Shown here: positions 49,308-58,766 of the stretch, in pieces
Layout: each line of letters opens with the position of its first letter
Position numbering within the stretch: the stretch's first letter is position 1
Source: Ruminococcus flavefaciens 007c
Lineage (GTDB): Bacteria > Bacillota > Clostridia > Oscillospirales > Ruminococcaceae
Length of the DNA stretch: 64,000 nucleotides
Reading direction: 5' to 3'
Assembly: GCF_000571935.1 (NCBI RefSeq)
Contig: NZ_ATAX01000026.1
Coordinates: forward strand, 62,001 to 126,000
The notes under the pieces: generated by a model
What the model was told of the DNA's origin: nothing
What the model saw: the letters and a program-made list of their open reading frames with translations, nothing else
Database searches by the model: none
Made by a program: the position numbers and the translations under genes

Positions 49308-49441
49308 GAAAGGAATTATTTTTCATGCGAAGATGCATTGTTTCTGCTCCGTGCAGAGTCTGAGGGAACTGTACGGAGGATAGATGATACCCTCGGACTT
49401 TGCTTTGATGATATATTTTTTATTAAAGGAGCAAAGTCATT

Positions 49442-50719
49442 ATGTTCAAGAATATAAAAGAATGCAGGAGCTGGCTGCTCTTATGGAGCACTCAGTCTCT
49501 TTCCACGCTGGGAAGCAGTATGACAAGCTGTGCGCTGGTGCTGTGGATGTACCTCGGAAGCGGTTCGGCGCTTAAAACAGCTATGCTTTCGGTATGTTCC
49601 TACGCGCCCTATGTGCTCATGAGCATTTTTGCGGGAGCTCTCAGCGATAAATGGAACAAAAAAGCTACAATGCTCGTATGCGATCTATTCGCGGCGGCAA
49701 CTACCTTTGCAGCCTTTCTGCTTATAAAGGCTGATGCTCTTATGCCGTGGCATCTCTACGTAATAAACGCTCTGAACGGACTTATGAACACTGTTCAGCA
49801 GCCTGCGGGAGAAGTGGCGGCTACACAGCTCATACCCAAAAGGTTCTATCAGCAGACCAGCGGACTGCGCTCGTTCTCGCAGGCACTGAATTCCATCATA
49901 GCGCCTGTTCTGGCGGCGTCGCTTTTTGCCTTCGGCGGCATGGGCGTCGTTATCGCAGTTGACCTTGTAACTTTTTCAGCGGCATTCATAACGCTGATGT
50001 TTTTTATACCCATACCCGAACCGCCGAAAAAAGGCGGCAGGGAAGCTTCTCTCATGGAGTCCGTCCGTGAGGGCATGGGCTGGCTGAAGCATAATCCGCT
50101 GATACTGAAGCTCATAATCTTCCTTGCGGGAATCAACCTTGTTGCCTCGGCATATAATGCGGCTCTGCCCGCTATGGTGCTTTCAAAGACGGGAAACAAC
50201 GAGACTGCACTGGGCATAGTCAACGGCTGTGTGGGAGCTGCTTCACTTATCGGAAGTATTATCGCTTCTGCGCTGCCTGCGCCGAAAAGCCGCGTCAAGG
50301 CTATATGTATGGCTCTTTTCTTCTCCATGAGCACGGAAAACTTCATACTTGCCTTCGGCGGCTCAGTGCCATGGTGGTGTGCGGGAGCTGTCTGCGGCTG
50401 GATATTCATTCCGCTGATGGGCGCTAATCTCGATGTGATACTGAGAAGCACCATTCCTGCTGAAATGCAGGGAAGAGTATACGCCTGCCGCAATACCATG
50501 CAGTTCTTTACCATACCCGTGGGGTTCCTTGCGGGAGGAGCACTGGTGGACAGTGTGTTCGAGCCTTTTATGGCGGGCAGGAACGACGGAAGTGCGCTGA
50601 CGGTACTGTTCGGCAGCGGAAAAGGCTCGGGAGCAGCTATGTTCTTTGCTGTTCTGGGCGTTGCAGGTGTGGCTGTGTGTACGGTGTTCACACTTATACT
50701 GCGCAGAGAAAAAGAATAA
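49442..50719 (+). CDS. MFS transporter, macrolide-efflux-like
   Basis: A 425-residue permease with twelve helices. The N-terminal WLLLWSTQSLSTLGSSMTS, loop DKWNKKATMLVCD and the TVQQPAGEVAATQLIPKRFYQQTSGLRSFSQALNSIIAP segment are those of the MefA/MdrA-like drug/proton antiporters. The 134-nt gap after the response-regulator gene has no promoter I can see, so it may be a target or part of the operon. Substrate unknown. Confidence 0.87.
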   Translation: MFKNIKECRSWLLLWSTQSLSTLGSSMTSCALVLWMYLGSGSALKTAMLSVCSYAPYVLMSIFAGALSDKWNKKATMLVCDLFAAATTFAAFLLIKADALMPWHLYVINALNGLMNTVQQPAGEVAATQLIPKRFYQQTSGLRSFSQALNSIIAPVLAASLFAFGGMGVVIAVDLVTFSAAFITLMFFIPIPEPPKKGGREASLMESVREGMGWLKHNPLILKLIIFLAGINLVASAYNAALPAMVLSKTGNNETALGIVNGCVGAASLIGSIIASALPAPKSRVKAICMALFFSMSTENFILAFGGSVPWWCAGAVCGWIFIPLMGANLDVILRSTIPAEMQGRVYACRNTMQFFTIPVGFLAGGALVDSVFEPFMAGRNDGSALTVLFGSGKGSGAAMFFAVLGVAGVAVCTVFTLILRREKE

Positions 50720-50739
50720 CAGAGCTTTAAATGTGAAAA

Positions 50740-50780
50740 AGCCCCGGAGCAGATGGAAAAGCTGCTCCGGGGCTGTATTT
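50740..50780. terminator. Bidirectional terminator between convergent genes
   Basis: A 13-bp perfect stem (AGCCCCGGAGCAG with its complement), 9-nt loop. It ends MFS on the plus strand and the esterase on the minus strand. Confidence 0.85.
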
Positions 50781-51649
50781 TATCCCATAAGTTCCCTGAA
50801 AAAGCTGCATTCGTCGTCATTTACCCTTGCAGCGTCTTCGGATCTTGCGTCACAGTGGAACACATGATAGAGCCTGTGGTCGTCGGTGCCGTACTCCCTG
50901 TAGATATGGCGGACACCTTTTTCACCGAGGATCTTCACAAAGGGCGGAGATTCCGCGCTGAGGTCATCGGCGTTGGCTGTCATCACAAAGCAGGGAGGGA
51001 AGTCCTCTGTGATATGCTTACATACGGTCATTTCCGACAAGCTCTTCTTAAAGCTTTCTTTTGATACGAAATCCAGCCTTTTTGCACCCCCGAACCGTTT
51101 CTCATTGTCGTATATTCCGCAGTTGAGGGCAAGTCCCTTTATTTTAAGTCCGGCGGGAGGCTTGAAGCTGTAATTCGCGGCGTATGACGGGGAGGTGAGT
51201 ATGCAGGCATAGAGGGCTATGCCTGTGGCTCCCGCGGAGTCTCCCACAGCGAATATATTATCTGTATCAAAGCCGAAGCTGTCCTTATTCTTCATTATCC
51301 ATGAAAATACTGCGTTGGTGTCCTCGAGGGGAGCGGGATGCCTGTACTTCGGGGCAAGACGGTAATTGTAGTTCACTACGGCAAAGCCCCGCTTTGCAAG
51401 CTCCATGCAGTAATACCTGTATACCTCCTTGTCACCGTATACCCAGCCGCCGCCGTGGAAACTGACTATCACGGGGAGCTTTCCCTCAACTGATTTGGGA
51501 CGGTAAACGTCCAGCAGGCTCCATTTGCCGAAGCTGCCGTAGGAAATACCGCATTGAGTCTCTACCCCGGGAGGTACGGTGAGTCCTTTATCACGCTTTT
51601 TGTCGCTTTTTCTGCACATCATTATAAATATTCTCGCACCGAGGGACAT
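50780..51649 (-). CDS. Alpha/beta hydrolase, HSL/BD-FAE-like esterase
   Basis: A 289-residue esterase with the oxyanion motif HGGGW (65-69), nucleophile Ser138 in VGDSAGA, the Asp in MTANADDLS and the His in YGTDDHRLYH. The N-terminal helix is only weakly hydrophobic, so location is uncertain; cytosolic is likely. Such enzymes remove acetyl or other acyl groups; in a plant-polymer degrader, sugar esters are plausible substrates, an inference. Confidence 0.88.
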   Translation of the reverse strand: MSLGARIFIMMCRKSDKKRDKGLTVPPGVETQCGISYGSFGKWSLLDVYRPKSVEGKLPVIVSFHGGGWVYGDKEVYRYYCMELAKRGFAVVNYNYRLAPKYRHPAPLEDTNAVFSWIMKNKDSFGFDTDNIFAVGDSAGATGIALYACILTSPSYAANYSFKPPAGLKIKGLALNCGIYDNEKRFGGAKRLDFVSKESFKKSLSEMTVCKHITEDFPPCFVMTANADDLSAESPPFVKILGEKGVRHIYREYGTDDHRLYHVFHCDARSEDAARVNDDECSFFRELMG

Positions 51650-51706
51650 ACAGGGCTCCTTTCCTGCATTATACGCTTTTTACGCGCTTCTGCACCTTTT
51701 TGTTTT

Positions 51707-51735
51707 ATTATAACAGCCCTGTGTTTGGCTGTCAA
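51707..51735 (-). promoter_or_regulatory. Consensus promoter of the esterase gene
   Basis: Minus strand TTGACA, 17 nt, TATAAT. Confidence 0.9.
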
Positions 51736-51797
51736 CCCGTGTTCCGGAGTTATTCTTCCAAGGATTGAAATATTCTGAAAAAATAACATTCAGGTAC

Positions 51798-51826
51798 TTG
51801 AAAAAAGTATCCGCAGTTGCTATAAT
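51798..51826 (+). promoter_or_regulatory. Promoter of the Thr-rich lipoprotein gene
   Basis: TTGAAA, 17 nt, TATAAT. Confidence 0.85.
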
Positions 51827-51858
51827 GTTAATATAAATTATTTTTTAGGGGTGGTATG

Positions 51859-53181
51859 ATGAAAAAAACATTTATGAAACCATTGGCGCTGCTTCCTGCT
51901 GCTGTGCTCCTTGTGGGCTGCGGCAGAGCTTCCATTGATCCCAATGATTACCTTGAAGTCAAATTCAGCGGTCTTGACACCGTTGCAACTGCCGATTGCG
52001 ACATCGACTATGAGAAGATGGTAACAGATAACCTCAAGGCATTCGGTATCAAGAGCAAAAAGGACGATCACGCTATCGAAAGAGCTGCGGGAAAGCTGAA
52101 GAAGTATCTGGGCGGTTCTCTCGATAAGCAGAGGGAGCTGTCCAACGGAGACAAGATCGTCTTTGAGTGGACGGACGACAATATTGAAAAGCTTGAGAAA
52201 AAATACAAGATCAAGCTGAAAGTGTCCGACAAGACCATTGAAGTTAAGGATCTTGAGGAAGCCAAGAAGTTCGATCCCTTCGATTACCTCAGCGTAAGCT
52301 ACGACGGCGTGGGTCCCAACGGCAGCATCGTTCTCGATTCCGACAAGCTTCCCGTGGACTATATCAGCTTCTATGCCGATCCAAGCTACGGCCTCAGCAA
52401 CGGCGACATGGTCAAGATCACCTTCGGTTACAGCGAGGACAGCACAAAGGAAGAGTGCTTCAGTCAGGGATATATGCCCGAGAAGTTTGAGAAGGAGTAT
52501 ACCGTTGAAGGACTTCAGCAGTATGTAAAGAAGATCTCCGAGATCGAGAAGAAGTCCTACGACAAGATGGATAAGTATGCTCAGGACCGCTTCATGGATG
52601 ATGTAAAGGAGAACTGGCAGAATAAGAAGCTCAAGGATATTGAGCTCCTGGGCGTAAATCTCTACATCCCCGAGAAGGACGAGTACAGCATGAAGAACGC
52701 TCTCTGCTATGTATACAAGGTTACTACCACATCTGCCAAGAAGGGCGGAGAAGAGAAGAAGGAAGAGCCTACGACAGAAGCAGTTACAACTACTGCCGAG
52801 AAGACCGAGGCTGCTACCACTACTGCTGCCGAAAAGAAGGACAAGGATGAAGAGACTACAACTACTGCTGAAAAGACCGAGGAAAAGACTACAGAGCCCG
52901 TTACCGAGAAGGCTGCGGAAGCAAAGAAGGACGACGGCTTCGTATACTACTACTTTGCTTACTACGAGAATGTTCTCACACCCGGAAATGCCGACAAGGA
53001 CTTTGACGCTTCCACCTATAACGAGCCTTCTTACTATCAGTTCTTCGGAGTATCAGGCGACGCATTCGCTATCGACGACGTTCTCTATGTAGGCTATCAG
53101 AACCTTGACGACCTCTATAAGGCTGTTGAGGGCAAGTTCTACGCAAAATGCAAGGTCGAGACAAATATCAAGAAGAAGTAA
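51859..53181 (+). CDS. Lipoprotein with Thr/Glu/Lys-rich region, unknown
   Basis: A 440-residue lipoprotein (lipobox VLLVGC, Cys about 20). The signal is followed by an outer region with three repeated strand-rich units: DYLEVKFSGLDTVATADCDIDYE, DYLSVSYDGVGPNGSIVLDSDK and related FEWTDDNIEKLEKKYK/FGYSEDSTKEECFSQ segments. A Thr/Glu/Lys repeat region (about 295-355, TTTAEKTE) precedes a C-terminal tyrosine-rich part. The alternating units suggest Ig-like modules, but I name no family. The AGGGG site is 7 nt from ATG 51859 and 4 nt from an adjacent ATG (51856), which could also be used. Confidence 0.8.
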   Translation: MKKTFMKPLALLPAAVLLVGCGRASIDPNDYLEVKFSGLDTVATADCDIDYEKMVTDNLKAFGIKSKKDDHAIERAAGKLKKYLGGSLDKQRELSNGDKIVFEWTDDNIEKLEKKYKIKLKVSDKTIEVKDLEEAKKFDPFDYLSVSYDGVGPNGSIVLDSDKLPVDYISFYADPSYGLSNGDMVKITFGYSEDSTKEECFSQGYMPEKFEKEYTVEGLQQYVKKISEIEKKSYDKMDKYAQDRFMDDVKENWQNKKLKDIELLGVNLYIPEKDEYSMKNALCYVYKVTTTSAKKGGEEKKEEPTTEAVTTTAEKTEAATTTAAEKKDKDEETTTTAEKTEEKTTEPVTEKAAEAKKDDGFVYYYFAYYENVLTPGNADKDFDASTYNEPSYYQFFGVSGDAFAIDDVLYVGYQNLDDLYKAVEGKFYAKCKVETNIKKK

Positions 53182-53184
53182 TAA

Positions 53185-53212
53185 AAAAAGCTCCGCATAT
53201 GCGGAGCTTTTT
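53185..53212. terminator. Bidirectional terminator
   Basis: AGCTCCGCATATGCGGAGCT palindrome with flanking A and T runs, between convergent genes. Confidence 0.9.
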
Positions 53213-53939
53213 ACAGTATCACCAGCTTTTCCAGCTGTGCTTTTGCCCGGCGCCAGTCGGGACACATTTTGTCCAGCAGCCGGTAGAATTCCTTTGAATG
53301 GTCGGGATATAAGAAATGACAAAGCTCGTGTGCAGCTACGTGAGCGATACAGTGCCGCGGTGCTTCTATAAGGCGGCGGTTCAGCATTATCATGCCCTTG
53401 TTGTAATGGCAGCTGCCCCATCTTGCCTTCATGGTGCGTATTTTCAGCTGCGGCAGCGGTACGCCGAGAGGTATGAAATCCTTGTGTACCTCTTTGAGGA
53501 TATTGCCGAGCTCCTTTTCGCATACATCGCTGAGCCAGCTTCTGTAAAGCTTCTCCGCATGGCTGATGTCGGTATTTTTTGTACGGATATAAATACAGCT
53601 GCCGTCGCAGGTGACCTCACGGCGGTCTGAGGGTATTATCTTCAGCACCATGTCTTTTCCCAGGAGCTTTACTGTGCTGCCGTCGGCAAAAACAGACTTA
53701 ACAGCTGCGGCTGCGGCAAGCTTTTTGTAGTATTCCTTTGCCTGCTCTATATAGCTGCTTTTAAGGCGTATAAATGCCTCTATCTCCTTTACGGGAACTC
53801 TCCGCGGAGCAGATACGTAAACAGTGCAGTCCCTGCGCACACGCAGGTTTATATTCCTGACGGCTTTGCGTTCGAGAGTATATTCTATACTGCCGCAGAC
53901 TGCGGTAACTGTCCGTGTTTCGGATGATATGACTTTCAT
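53211..53939 (-). CDS. YgjP-like metallopeptidase-domain protein
   Basis: A 242-residue protein with the zincin motif HELCH (204-208) and His214 in YPDHSKEF, preceded by KARWGSCHYNKGMIMLNRRL, as in the YgjP/WLM/SprT-like family often annotated M48. AGGAGT precedes ATG 53939; a frame open further upstream to 54140 overlaps the next gene and lacks a site. Members are small cytosolic metallopeptidase-like proteins of unclear substrate. Confidence 0.88.
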   Translation of the reverse strand: MKVISSETRTVTAVCGSIEYTLERKAVRNINLRVRRDCTVYVSAPRRVPVKEIEAFIRLKSSYIEQAKEYYKKLAAAAAVKSVFADGSTVKLLGKDMVLKIIPSDRREVTCDGSCIYIRTKNTDISHAEKLYRSWLSDVCEKELGNILKEVHKDFIPLGVPLPQLKIRTMKARWGSCHYNKGMIMLNRRLIEAPRHCIAHVAAHELCHFLYPDHSKEFYRLLDKMCPDWRRAKAQLEKLVIL

Positions 53940-53970
53940 TGTTACTCCTGTATATGTTTGCGAAAAAGAC

Positions 53971-54000
53971 TCTCCCCACCGTAGCGGGGAGATGTTTTTT
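53971..54000. terminator. Bidirectional terminator
   Basis: TCTCCCC/GGGGAGA stem with T runs on both strands, ending the ABC permease gene on the minus strand. Confidence 0.8.
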
Positions 54001-54001
54001 C

Positions 54002-55594
54002 TTATGTGCGTATTCTGAATGTCTTCGGTGCGAATTTGTATACCAGTATGCAGGCTATTATGCAGTAAAGCACACAGAATGCTATGGTGGACAAGCCGAA
54101 GTAAAGCGTAGGGAGCTTTACGTTCATGAAGAAGAAGCATACCATGTATGTGCCGATATTTATTACCTGATAGGTGCCGCTTTTGATCTCCGTGCCTGCG
54201 TTATAGGGCTGTAGCAGGTAGTATATCGTCAGATAGTGTACGGAGAAGAATATGCTCATTGCGCATATGGATACAAAAAGCACTGCGTAGTTTATCGGAT
54301 TGTCGGTGCCGCCTGACAGGAACAGCAGCAGTGCGAGTCCTGCGCCGCCTGTTGCCGCAGGCAGCAGATTTACCTTGGTTATCTCGCGGAGCCTGATGCG
54401 GAAAAGAGAGAGTATGGACTTCGGCTCCTTGTAGAAGGAATAAGTCAGCAGACTGTGGTCGCAGTTCATGAAAAGTGCCTGAGTAAAGTACATACCGCGG
54501 TTTATGGCGTACATTATTATGCAGAAATAGGGGAGTGAACGCATAAGCGTTTCGTTGAGGCCGCTGCCGACCTTCGGTACCATTATGCAGACAACACTTG
54601 CGAGTATTATAAGACCTGCGATAACTGCGGTGATTATTATGGAGTTCCCCCAGAGAGTCTTTCTGTGGCGCTTGATAAAGAGCTCGTTAAGGTATTCAAA
54701 GCCGTTCTTATTACTGGATATGTTCTTGTCAAGGCTGATTATCTTGCGGTTTCTGTCTACTATCATCCTGCGCTGAGCGCTCTTGTCCATCTGGTTTATC
54801 AGCTGAGATGAGAGTATTTCCTTATTCATTGCACGGTATTCCGTGAAGCTGAAAATACTGCGGCAGGTCAGTGCTGTTCCTGCTATGACAAAGGCTATTA
54901 TTGCCCATGAAGCGTATCTCGGTATTGTAAAGCCAAGTAAGCCCGTTATGTAGAGACCGGGTATAAACAGACAGAGTCCGATGAGCAACAGTCCGTTTTT
55001 TAGCAGAGAGGACGAATTGGTCACAGGCTTTCCGCGCTTGAAGCGGTTTATCTGATAGGCACATACCAGTGTCTTGGCAGAGGCTGCGAATACCGGTATG
55101 AGCAGGCACTCCCAGATATGGAGCCCCAGTATCAGGCCGAATAGCAGTCCGCAGATAAGGAAGCCGATGAAGTATTTGGCCAGCTCATAGAAATAATTAA
55201 CAAGAGTGAACTGCCGTGAGTCCATATTCAGCTGCATCATGGCATAGTATTTGTGCTTTTCAGCTTCAAACATGAAGTTGTGTATGAAAGCTCCCGTTAT
55301 AGTCAGCGGTATTAACAGATGCAGGAAGAATTCCGGCTGAAGCTGGCGGCTTACGTCGCCTATCATAGTCCATAGAGCTATGAAGAAGAAAAAGTAAGCG
55401 AGCTTCCAGATGAGAAGGGTGGATATCTCGTATATGATCGCGATGACATATGCTATTATCTTGAAGGCAGGCATACCGTATACCGTATCGGGTATCAGCT
55501 TTCCTATGAAGGGGAGCTGCTTTATGCCGTGAAGAATGGCATTGGTGCGGTATGTATTCTTCAGCATGAAGGAGATGCGGAAAGTCTTAAACAT
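54002..55594 (-). CDS. ABC transporter permease
   Basis: A 530-residue membrane protein with about twelve hydrophobic helices in two halves and a cytosolic part in the middle (LINQMDKSAQRRMIVDRNRKIISLDKN). It begins 8 nt inside the 3' end of the ATPase gene, so the two are coupled. The layout with an ATPase of about 235 residues fits a bacitracin-export or lantibiotic-immunity-like exporter, but the substrate cannot be read. No regulator or peptide gene is beside it. Confidence 0.85.
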   Translation of the reverse strand: MFKTFRISFMLKNTYRTNAILHGIKQLPFIGKLIPDTVYGMPAFKIIAYVIAIIYEISTLLIWKLAYFFFFIALWTMIGDVSRQLQPEFFLHLLIPLTITGAFIHNFMFEAEKHKYYAMMQLNMDSRQFTLVNYFYELAKYFIGFLICGLLFGLILGLHIWECLLIPVFAASAKTLVCAYQINRFKRGKPVTNSSSLLKNGLLLIGLCLFIPGLYITGLLGFTIPRYASWAIIAFVIAGTALTCRSIFSFTEYRAMNKEILSSQLINQMDKSAQRRMIVDRNRKIISLDKNISSNKNGFEYLNELFIKRHRKTLWGNSIIITAVIAGLIILASVVCIMVPKVGSGLNETLMRSLPYFCIIMYAINRGMYFTQALFMNCDHSLLTYSFYKEPKSILSLFRIRLREITKVNLLPAATGGAGLALLLFLSGGTDNPINYAVLFVSICAMSIFFSVHYLTIYYLLQPYNAGTEIKSGTYQVINIGTYMVCFFFMNVKLPTLYFGLSTIAFCVLYCIIACILVYKFAPKTFRIRT

Positions 55595-56294
55595 TTGTCT
55601 CCTCCTTCAGTGCTGCGATTATCTTGTCCTTGAAATCGTTGTTGTCAAGGTTGTTCTTGTCTACCTTTTCGAGGACGCCGTGGCTGAGGAGAACTATCTC
55701 GTCGCACATATCCAGTGCAAGGTCCATTATATGGGTTGAAAGTATGGTTATCCTGTCGGACTTGATGCTGCGGAGAACGTCCTTCATTTCCTCGGCGACA
55801 ACTACGTCAAGGGATGTGAGAGGCTCGTCAAGCAGCAGCAGATTTGGCTGCGCAATAATATTTATGAGCATCTGCATCTTGTTCTTCATACCGTGGGAGT
55901 AGTCCTTCAGCAGCTTGTCGCGATCCATGCGGTCGATGCCGATATAATCGAAGTAATCGTCAAGAGGGCGTATGCCCTTTATCCTTCCGGAGTGTATATC
56001 ACAGAAGAATTTGAGGAATTCGCGGCCTGTGAGAAATTCGGGGACGGTAGGCGTTGAAAGCACATAGCCTATATCATCGGGTACAGGCGTGCGGGTGCCT
56101 GCTGTGTCCTGGATGGTGTATATGCCCGAATCGGCTTTGAGGTCGCCGTTGAGACAGTTGAACAGCGTAGTCTTTCCTGCGCCGTTTCGGCCGAGAAGCC
56201 CGTAGATCTTTCCCGATTCAAAGGAAAAGCTTATGTCGCGTAGAACTTCCTTGGCGTCAAATCTTTTTGAAAGGTGTTCGATGGTAAATATCAT
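55587..56294 (-). CDS. ABC transporter ATP-binding protein
   Basis: A 235-residue ATPase: Walker A GRNGAGKT (35-42), signature segment YSHGMKNKMQM (a degenerate LSGGQ), Walker B LLLLDEPLTSLD and a switch His in LSTHIMD. GGAGG lies 8 nt before ATG 56294; an in-frame TTG overlaps that site and is not used. Drives the permease encoded downstream. Confidence 0.93.
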   Translation of the reverse strand: MIFTIEHLSKRFDAKEVLRDISFSFESGKIYGLLGRNGAGKTTLFNCLNGDLKADSGIYTIQDTAGTRTPVPDDIGYVLSTPTVPEFLTGREFLKFFCDIHSGRIKGIRPLDDYFDYIGIDRMDRDKLLKDYSHGMKNKMQMLINIIAQPNLLLLDEPLTSLDVVVAEEMKDVLRSIKSDRITILSTHIMDLALDMCDEIVLLSHGVLEKVDKNNLDNNDFKDKIIAALKEETNV

Positions 56295-56359
56295 TTTTTT
56301 ATCCTCCAATACTTATATCATTGAGACTGTGCATTTTCCCCTGCCTCAGTCTTATATAT

Positions 56360-56388
56360 ATTATATCATTCCGCAAGTTATCCGTCAA
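56360..56388 (-). promoter_or_regulatory. Promoter of the ABC operon
   Basis: Minus strand TTGACG, 17 nt, TATAAT with upstream TG. Confidence 0.85.
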
Positions 56389-56580
56389 TATTTTCACGAA
56401 GTATTATACCGTGATAAAACAATAAAGTACAAGAAGAAAAACCCCATAACTCCCGTCTGCTTTTCCGCGTCCGTGAAGGCGGCTTTATTGCAGCCTATTT
56501 CCTTGCATAACTGCTCCGCGGAGAGCTGTATGCAGAAGTTTCTGGGGACTTTTTGTGAAATATGCTGAGCATATAAAACA

Positions 56581-56609
56581 TTGACTTTCCACATATTCAG
56601 TGATATAAT
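56581..56609 (+). promoter_or_regulatory. Promoter of the diguanylate cyclase gene
   Basis: TTGACT, 17 nt, TATAAT with upstream TG. Confidence 0.85.
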
Positions 56610-56703
56610 ATATAATATAAACAAAAATAATGCCTGCCGGATTTGTAACAGGATCTGGGAAAAACGTTTCTGCCAGGCTGTTTGCAGAGGAGGTAAGTGA
56701 AAT

Positions 56704-58095
56704 ATGGATCTCGATAAGCTGCTTAGCGGATATAAGACCAAGACCTGCATAATGTCTGTTGAAAGGTTTCCCGACGGGAAGTACGGAAATATCCGCATAG
56801 CCGCAGGCAACAAGGCTCACTGCGATGATATGCTCAATGTGATGCACAAGGCGTTTGTACCTGATTCTCCTTATCAGGAGTATCTGCCGCAGGACAAGAA
56901 TTTTGAGGACTTCTGCTATCGCTGCGCTTTTCTCGGACAGCCTCTGCATACCTATGTCAGTCTGCCCCAGATGGGACTGTGGCTGAATATGTTCCTGCTT
57001 CCCCTTGAATCGGATAAGGAGAATACCGGCTACTGCGTGTACTCCTATGAGGTCACTCCTCATGCGGATTCGGAACAGAGAGCCAGCCTTTCCGCAAGCA
57101 CTTCATCGGCTGTGCTCAAGACCTGCATAAAGCTGAGGGGCTCGGACAATATCCGTCAGGCCTTCAATGAAGTAATAGAGGATATTCGTCAGATATGCGA
57201 CTCAGATCACTGCTGCGTGCTTCTTGCAGATAAGGCGGAACGCACCTGCACTTCGTTCTGTGAAGCTATAAAACCGGGCTGCGGCCTGCTTCCCATGGAG
57301 ACCTATCTTGATGACAGTTTTTTTGATGTATGCGATACATGGGACGCCACTATCGGCGACAGTACCTGCGTTATAATAAAGAATGAGCACGATATGGAAT
57401 GGCTGCGGGTTAATAATCCAGTATGGCAAAGATCTCTTGAAATAGCTATGGTCAAAAGTATCGTACTGTTCCCCCTGAATTATAACGGCGATACGCTGGG
57501 GTATATGTGGGCTACAAACTTCAATGTGGACAATACGGTGAAAATAAAGGAGACTCTTGAGCTCACCACGTTTTTTATAGCTTCGGAAATAGCCAATTAT
57601 CAGCTCATGCAGAAGCTGGAGATGCTCAGCTCCATAGATATGCTGACAAGAGTAAAGAACAGAAATATAATGAATAATGTGGTGGACGATATAGTCTCGG
57701 GGAAAATGAAGATAAAGTACCCCTATGCAGTGGTATTTGCCGACCTTAACGGCCTTAAACGTGTAAACGATGAGAAGGGACACAGTGCGGGAGACAATAT
57801 CCTTAAGAATGCTGCGTCTATACTCCGGGAAGTATTCTACGACAGCGAGGTCTACCGTGCGGGCGGAGACGAGTTTATGCTGATAGCCGAGGGAATAGAC
57901 GAAAATGCTCTTGAAGAAAGGGTGAAAAGCCTTCATGAGCAGGCTGCTGCCGCAAAGGATGTGCATTTTGCAGTTGGTACCTGCTTTGTAAAAGAAGGCG
58001 AGGATATCCGCACAGCAATGAGACTTGCCGATGAAAGAATGTATACGGACAAGAACGAATACTATACCCGCCATCCCGAGCGCAAGTACAGGTAG
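56704..58095 (+). CDS. GGDEF diguanylate cyclase with GAF-like sensor
   Basis: A 463-residue soluble protein. An N-terminal domain of about 140 residues is unassigned; a GAF-like domain (about 145-310, NVDDIRQICDSDHCCVLLADK; VKSIVLFPLNYNGDTLGYM) follows; the C-terminal GGDEF domain has VVFADLNGLKRVNDEKGH and the catalytic GGDEF at 387-391. It should make cyclic di-GMP. The RxxD inhibitory site is absent, so there is no obvious product feedback. No EAL or HD-GYP protein is in the window. Confidence 0.92.
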   Translation: MDLDKLLSGYKTKTCIMSVERFPDGKYGNIRIAAGNKAHCDDMLNVMHKAFVPDSPYQEYLPQDKNFEDFCYRCAFLGQPLHTYVSLPQMGLWLNMFLLPLESDKENTGYCVYSYEVTPHADSEQRASLSASTSSAVLKTCIKLRGSDNIRQAFNEVIEDIRQICDSDHCCVLLADKAERTCTSFCEAIKPGCGLLPMETYLDDSFFDVCDTWDATIGDSTCVIIKNEHDMEWLRVNNPVWQRSLEIAMVKSIVLFPLNYNGDTLGYMWATNFNVDNTVKIKETLELTTFFIASEIANYQLMQKLEMLSSIDMLTRVKNRNIMNNVVDDIVSGKMKIKYPYAVVFADLNGLKRVNDEKGHSAGDNILKNAASILREVFYDSEVYRAGGDEFMLIAEGIDENALEERVKSLHEQAAAAKDVHFAVGTCFVKEGEDIRTAMRLADERMYTDKNEYYTRHPERKYR

Positions 58096-58108
58096 TCACG
58101 GGATATAA

Positions 58109-58148
58109 GCATTAAAACAGGCAGCCTTAAGGCTGCCTGTTTTAATGC
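58109..58148. terminator. 40-bp perfect palindrome, bidirectional terminator
   Basis: An 18-bp perfect stem around TTAA between the convergent diguanylate cyclase and NUDIX genes; overlaps the NUDIX stop. Confidence 0.88.
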
Positions 58149-58603
58149 TTGTTTTTTATATGCTCCCTGACCTTTTCCAGCAGTCCGAGGCCGAGGGGAT
58201 CGGAGTTTTCGGGAAGAGCGTCAAGAGCGAAAAACTTCTGCGTTATGACCTCGTTTTCCTGTACCTTCATATCGCCCGAAAAATCACGGCATATATACAG
58301 TATCACCGCAAGATATACCTGATCGCCGTTAGGGTATTTATATAAGGTATCCTTCCCCGAAAGATCCATAAAGAATTCGAGCTTTCCGCATAAAAGCCCC
58401 GTTTCTTCAAGTACCTCCCTGCGTGCGCACTCCTCAAAGCTCTCTCCGAGCTCCATTGATCCTGCGGGATAGTCCCAGCAGCCGTTGTCTGTCCTCTTGC
58501 CGAGAAGTATTTCGTTTTTCTCATTTATCAGCAGCACTCCCGCACCTGCCATGATAAACGGTCTGCTGCCGAGTGTCTTGCGAAGGTCTAAAATATATCC
58601 CAT
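58142..58603 (-). CDS. NUDIX hydrolase
   Basis: A 153-residue hydrolase of nucleoside diphosphate-linked compounds. The Nudix box GSMELGESFEECARREVLEETG (residues 48-69, split here as GSMELGESF / EECARREVLEETG) is complete, with the metal-binding REVLEE glutamates. No extra domain shows the substrate. Confidence 0.92.
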   Translation of the reverse strand: MGYILDLRKTLGSRPFIMAGAGVLLINEKNEILLGKRTDNGCWDYPAGSMELGESFEECARREVLEETGLLCGKLEFFMDLSGKDTLYKYPNGDQVYLAVILYICRDFSGDMKVQENEVITQKFFALDALPENSDPLGLGLLEKVREHIKNKH

Positions 58604-58632
58604 TATGAAGCTCCTTTGCGCGTTTTTTATCT

Positions 58633-58661
58633 ATTATATCAGAGTTACCGCTGCAAGTCAA
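58633..58661 (-). promoter_or_regulatory. Promoter of the NUDIX gene
   Basis: Minus strand TTGACT, 17 nt, TATAAT. Confidence 0.85.
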
Positions 58662-58721
58662 CAAGGAAAAGCCACGGCTAAAGCTGCATTTTTTCCGAAG
58701 ATAACCTGTATACCGAAAAAG

Positions 58722-58758
58722 CTCCCCTGAGCACATGAATGTTCAGGGGAGTTTTTTT
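58722..58758. terminator. Terminator downstream of the lectin gene
   Basis: CTCCCCTGA/TCAGGGGAG with a 12-nt loop; T runs on both strands. Confidence 0.85.
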
Positions 58759-58766
58759 ATTTTTGC

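Noticed and set aside
52740-52930. Repeat array in the Thr/Glu/Lys codons of the lipoprotein, possibly CRISPR-like
   Set aside because: It is an in-frame low-complexity coding stretch with irregular units and no spacers.
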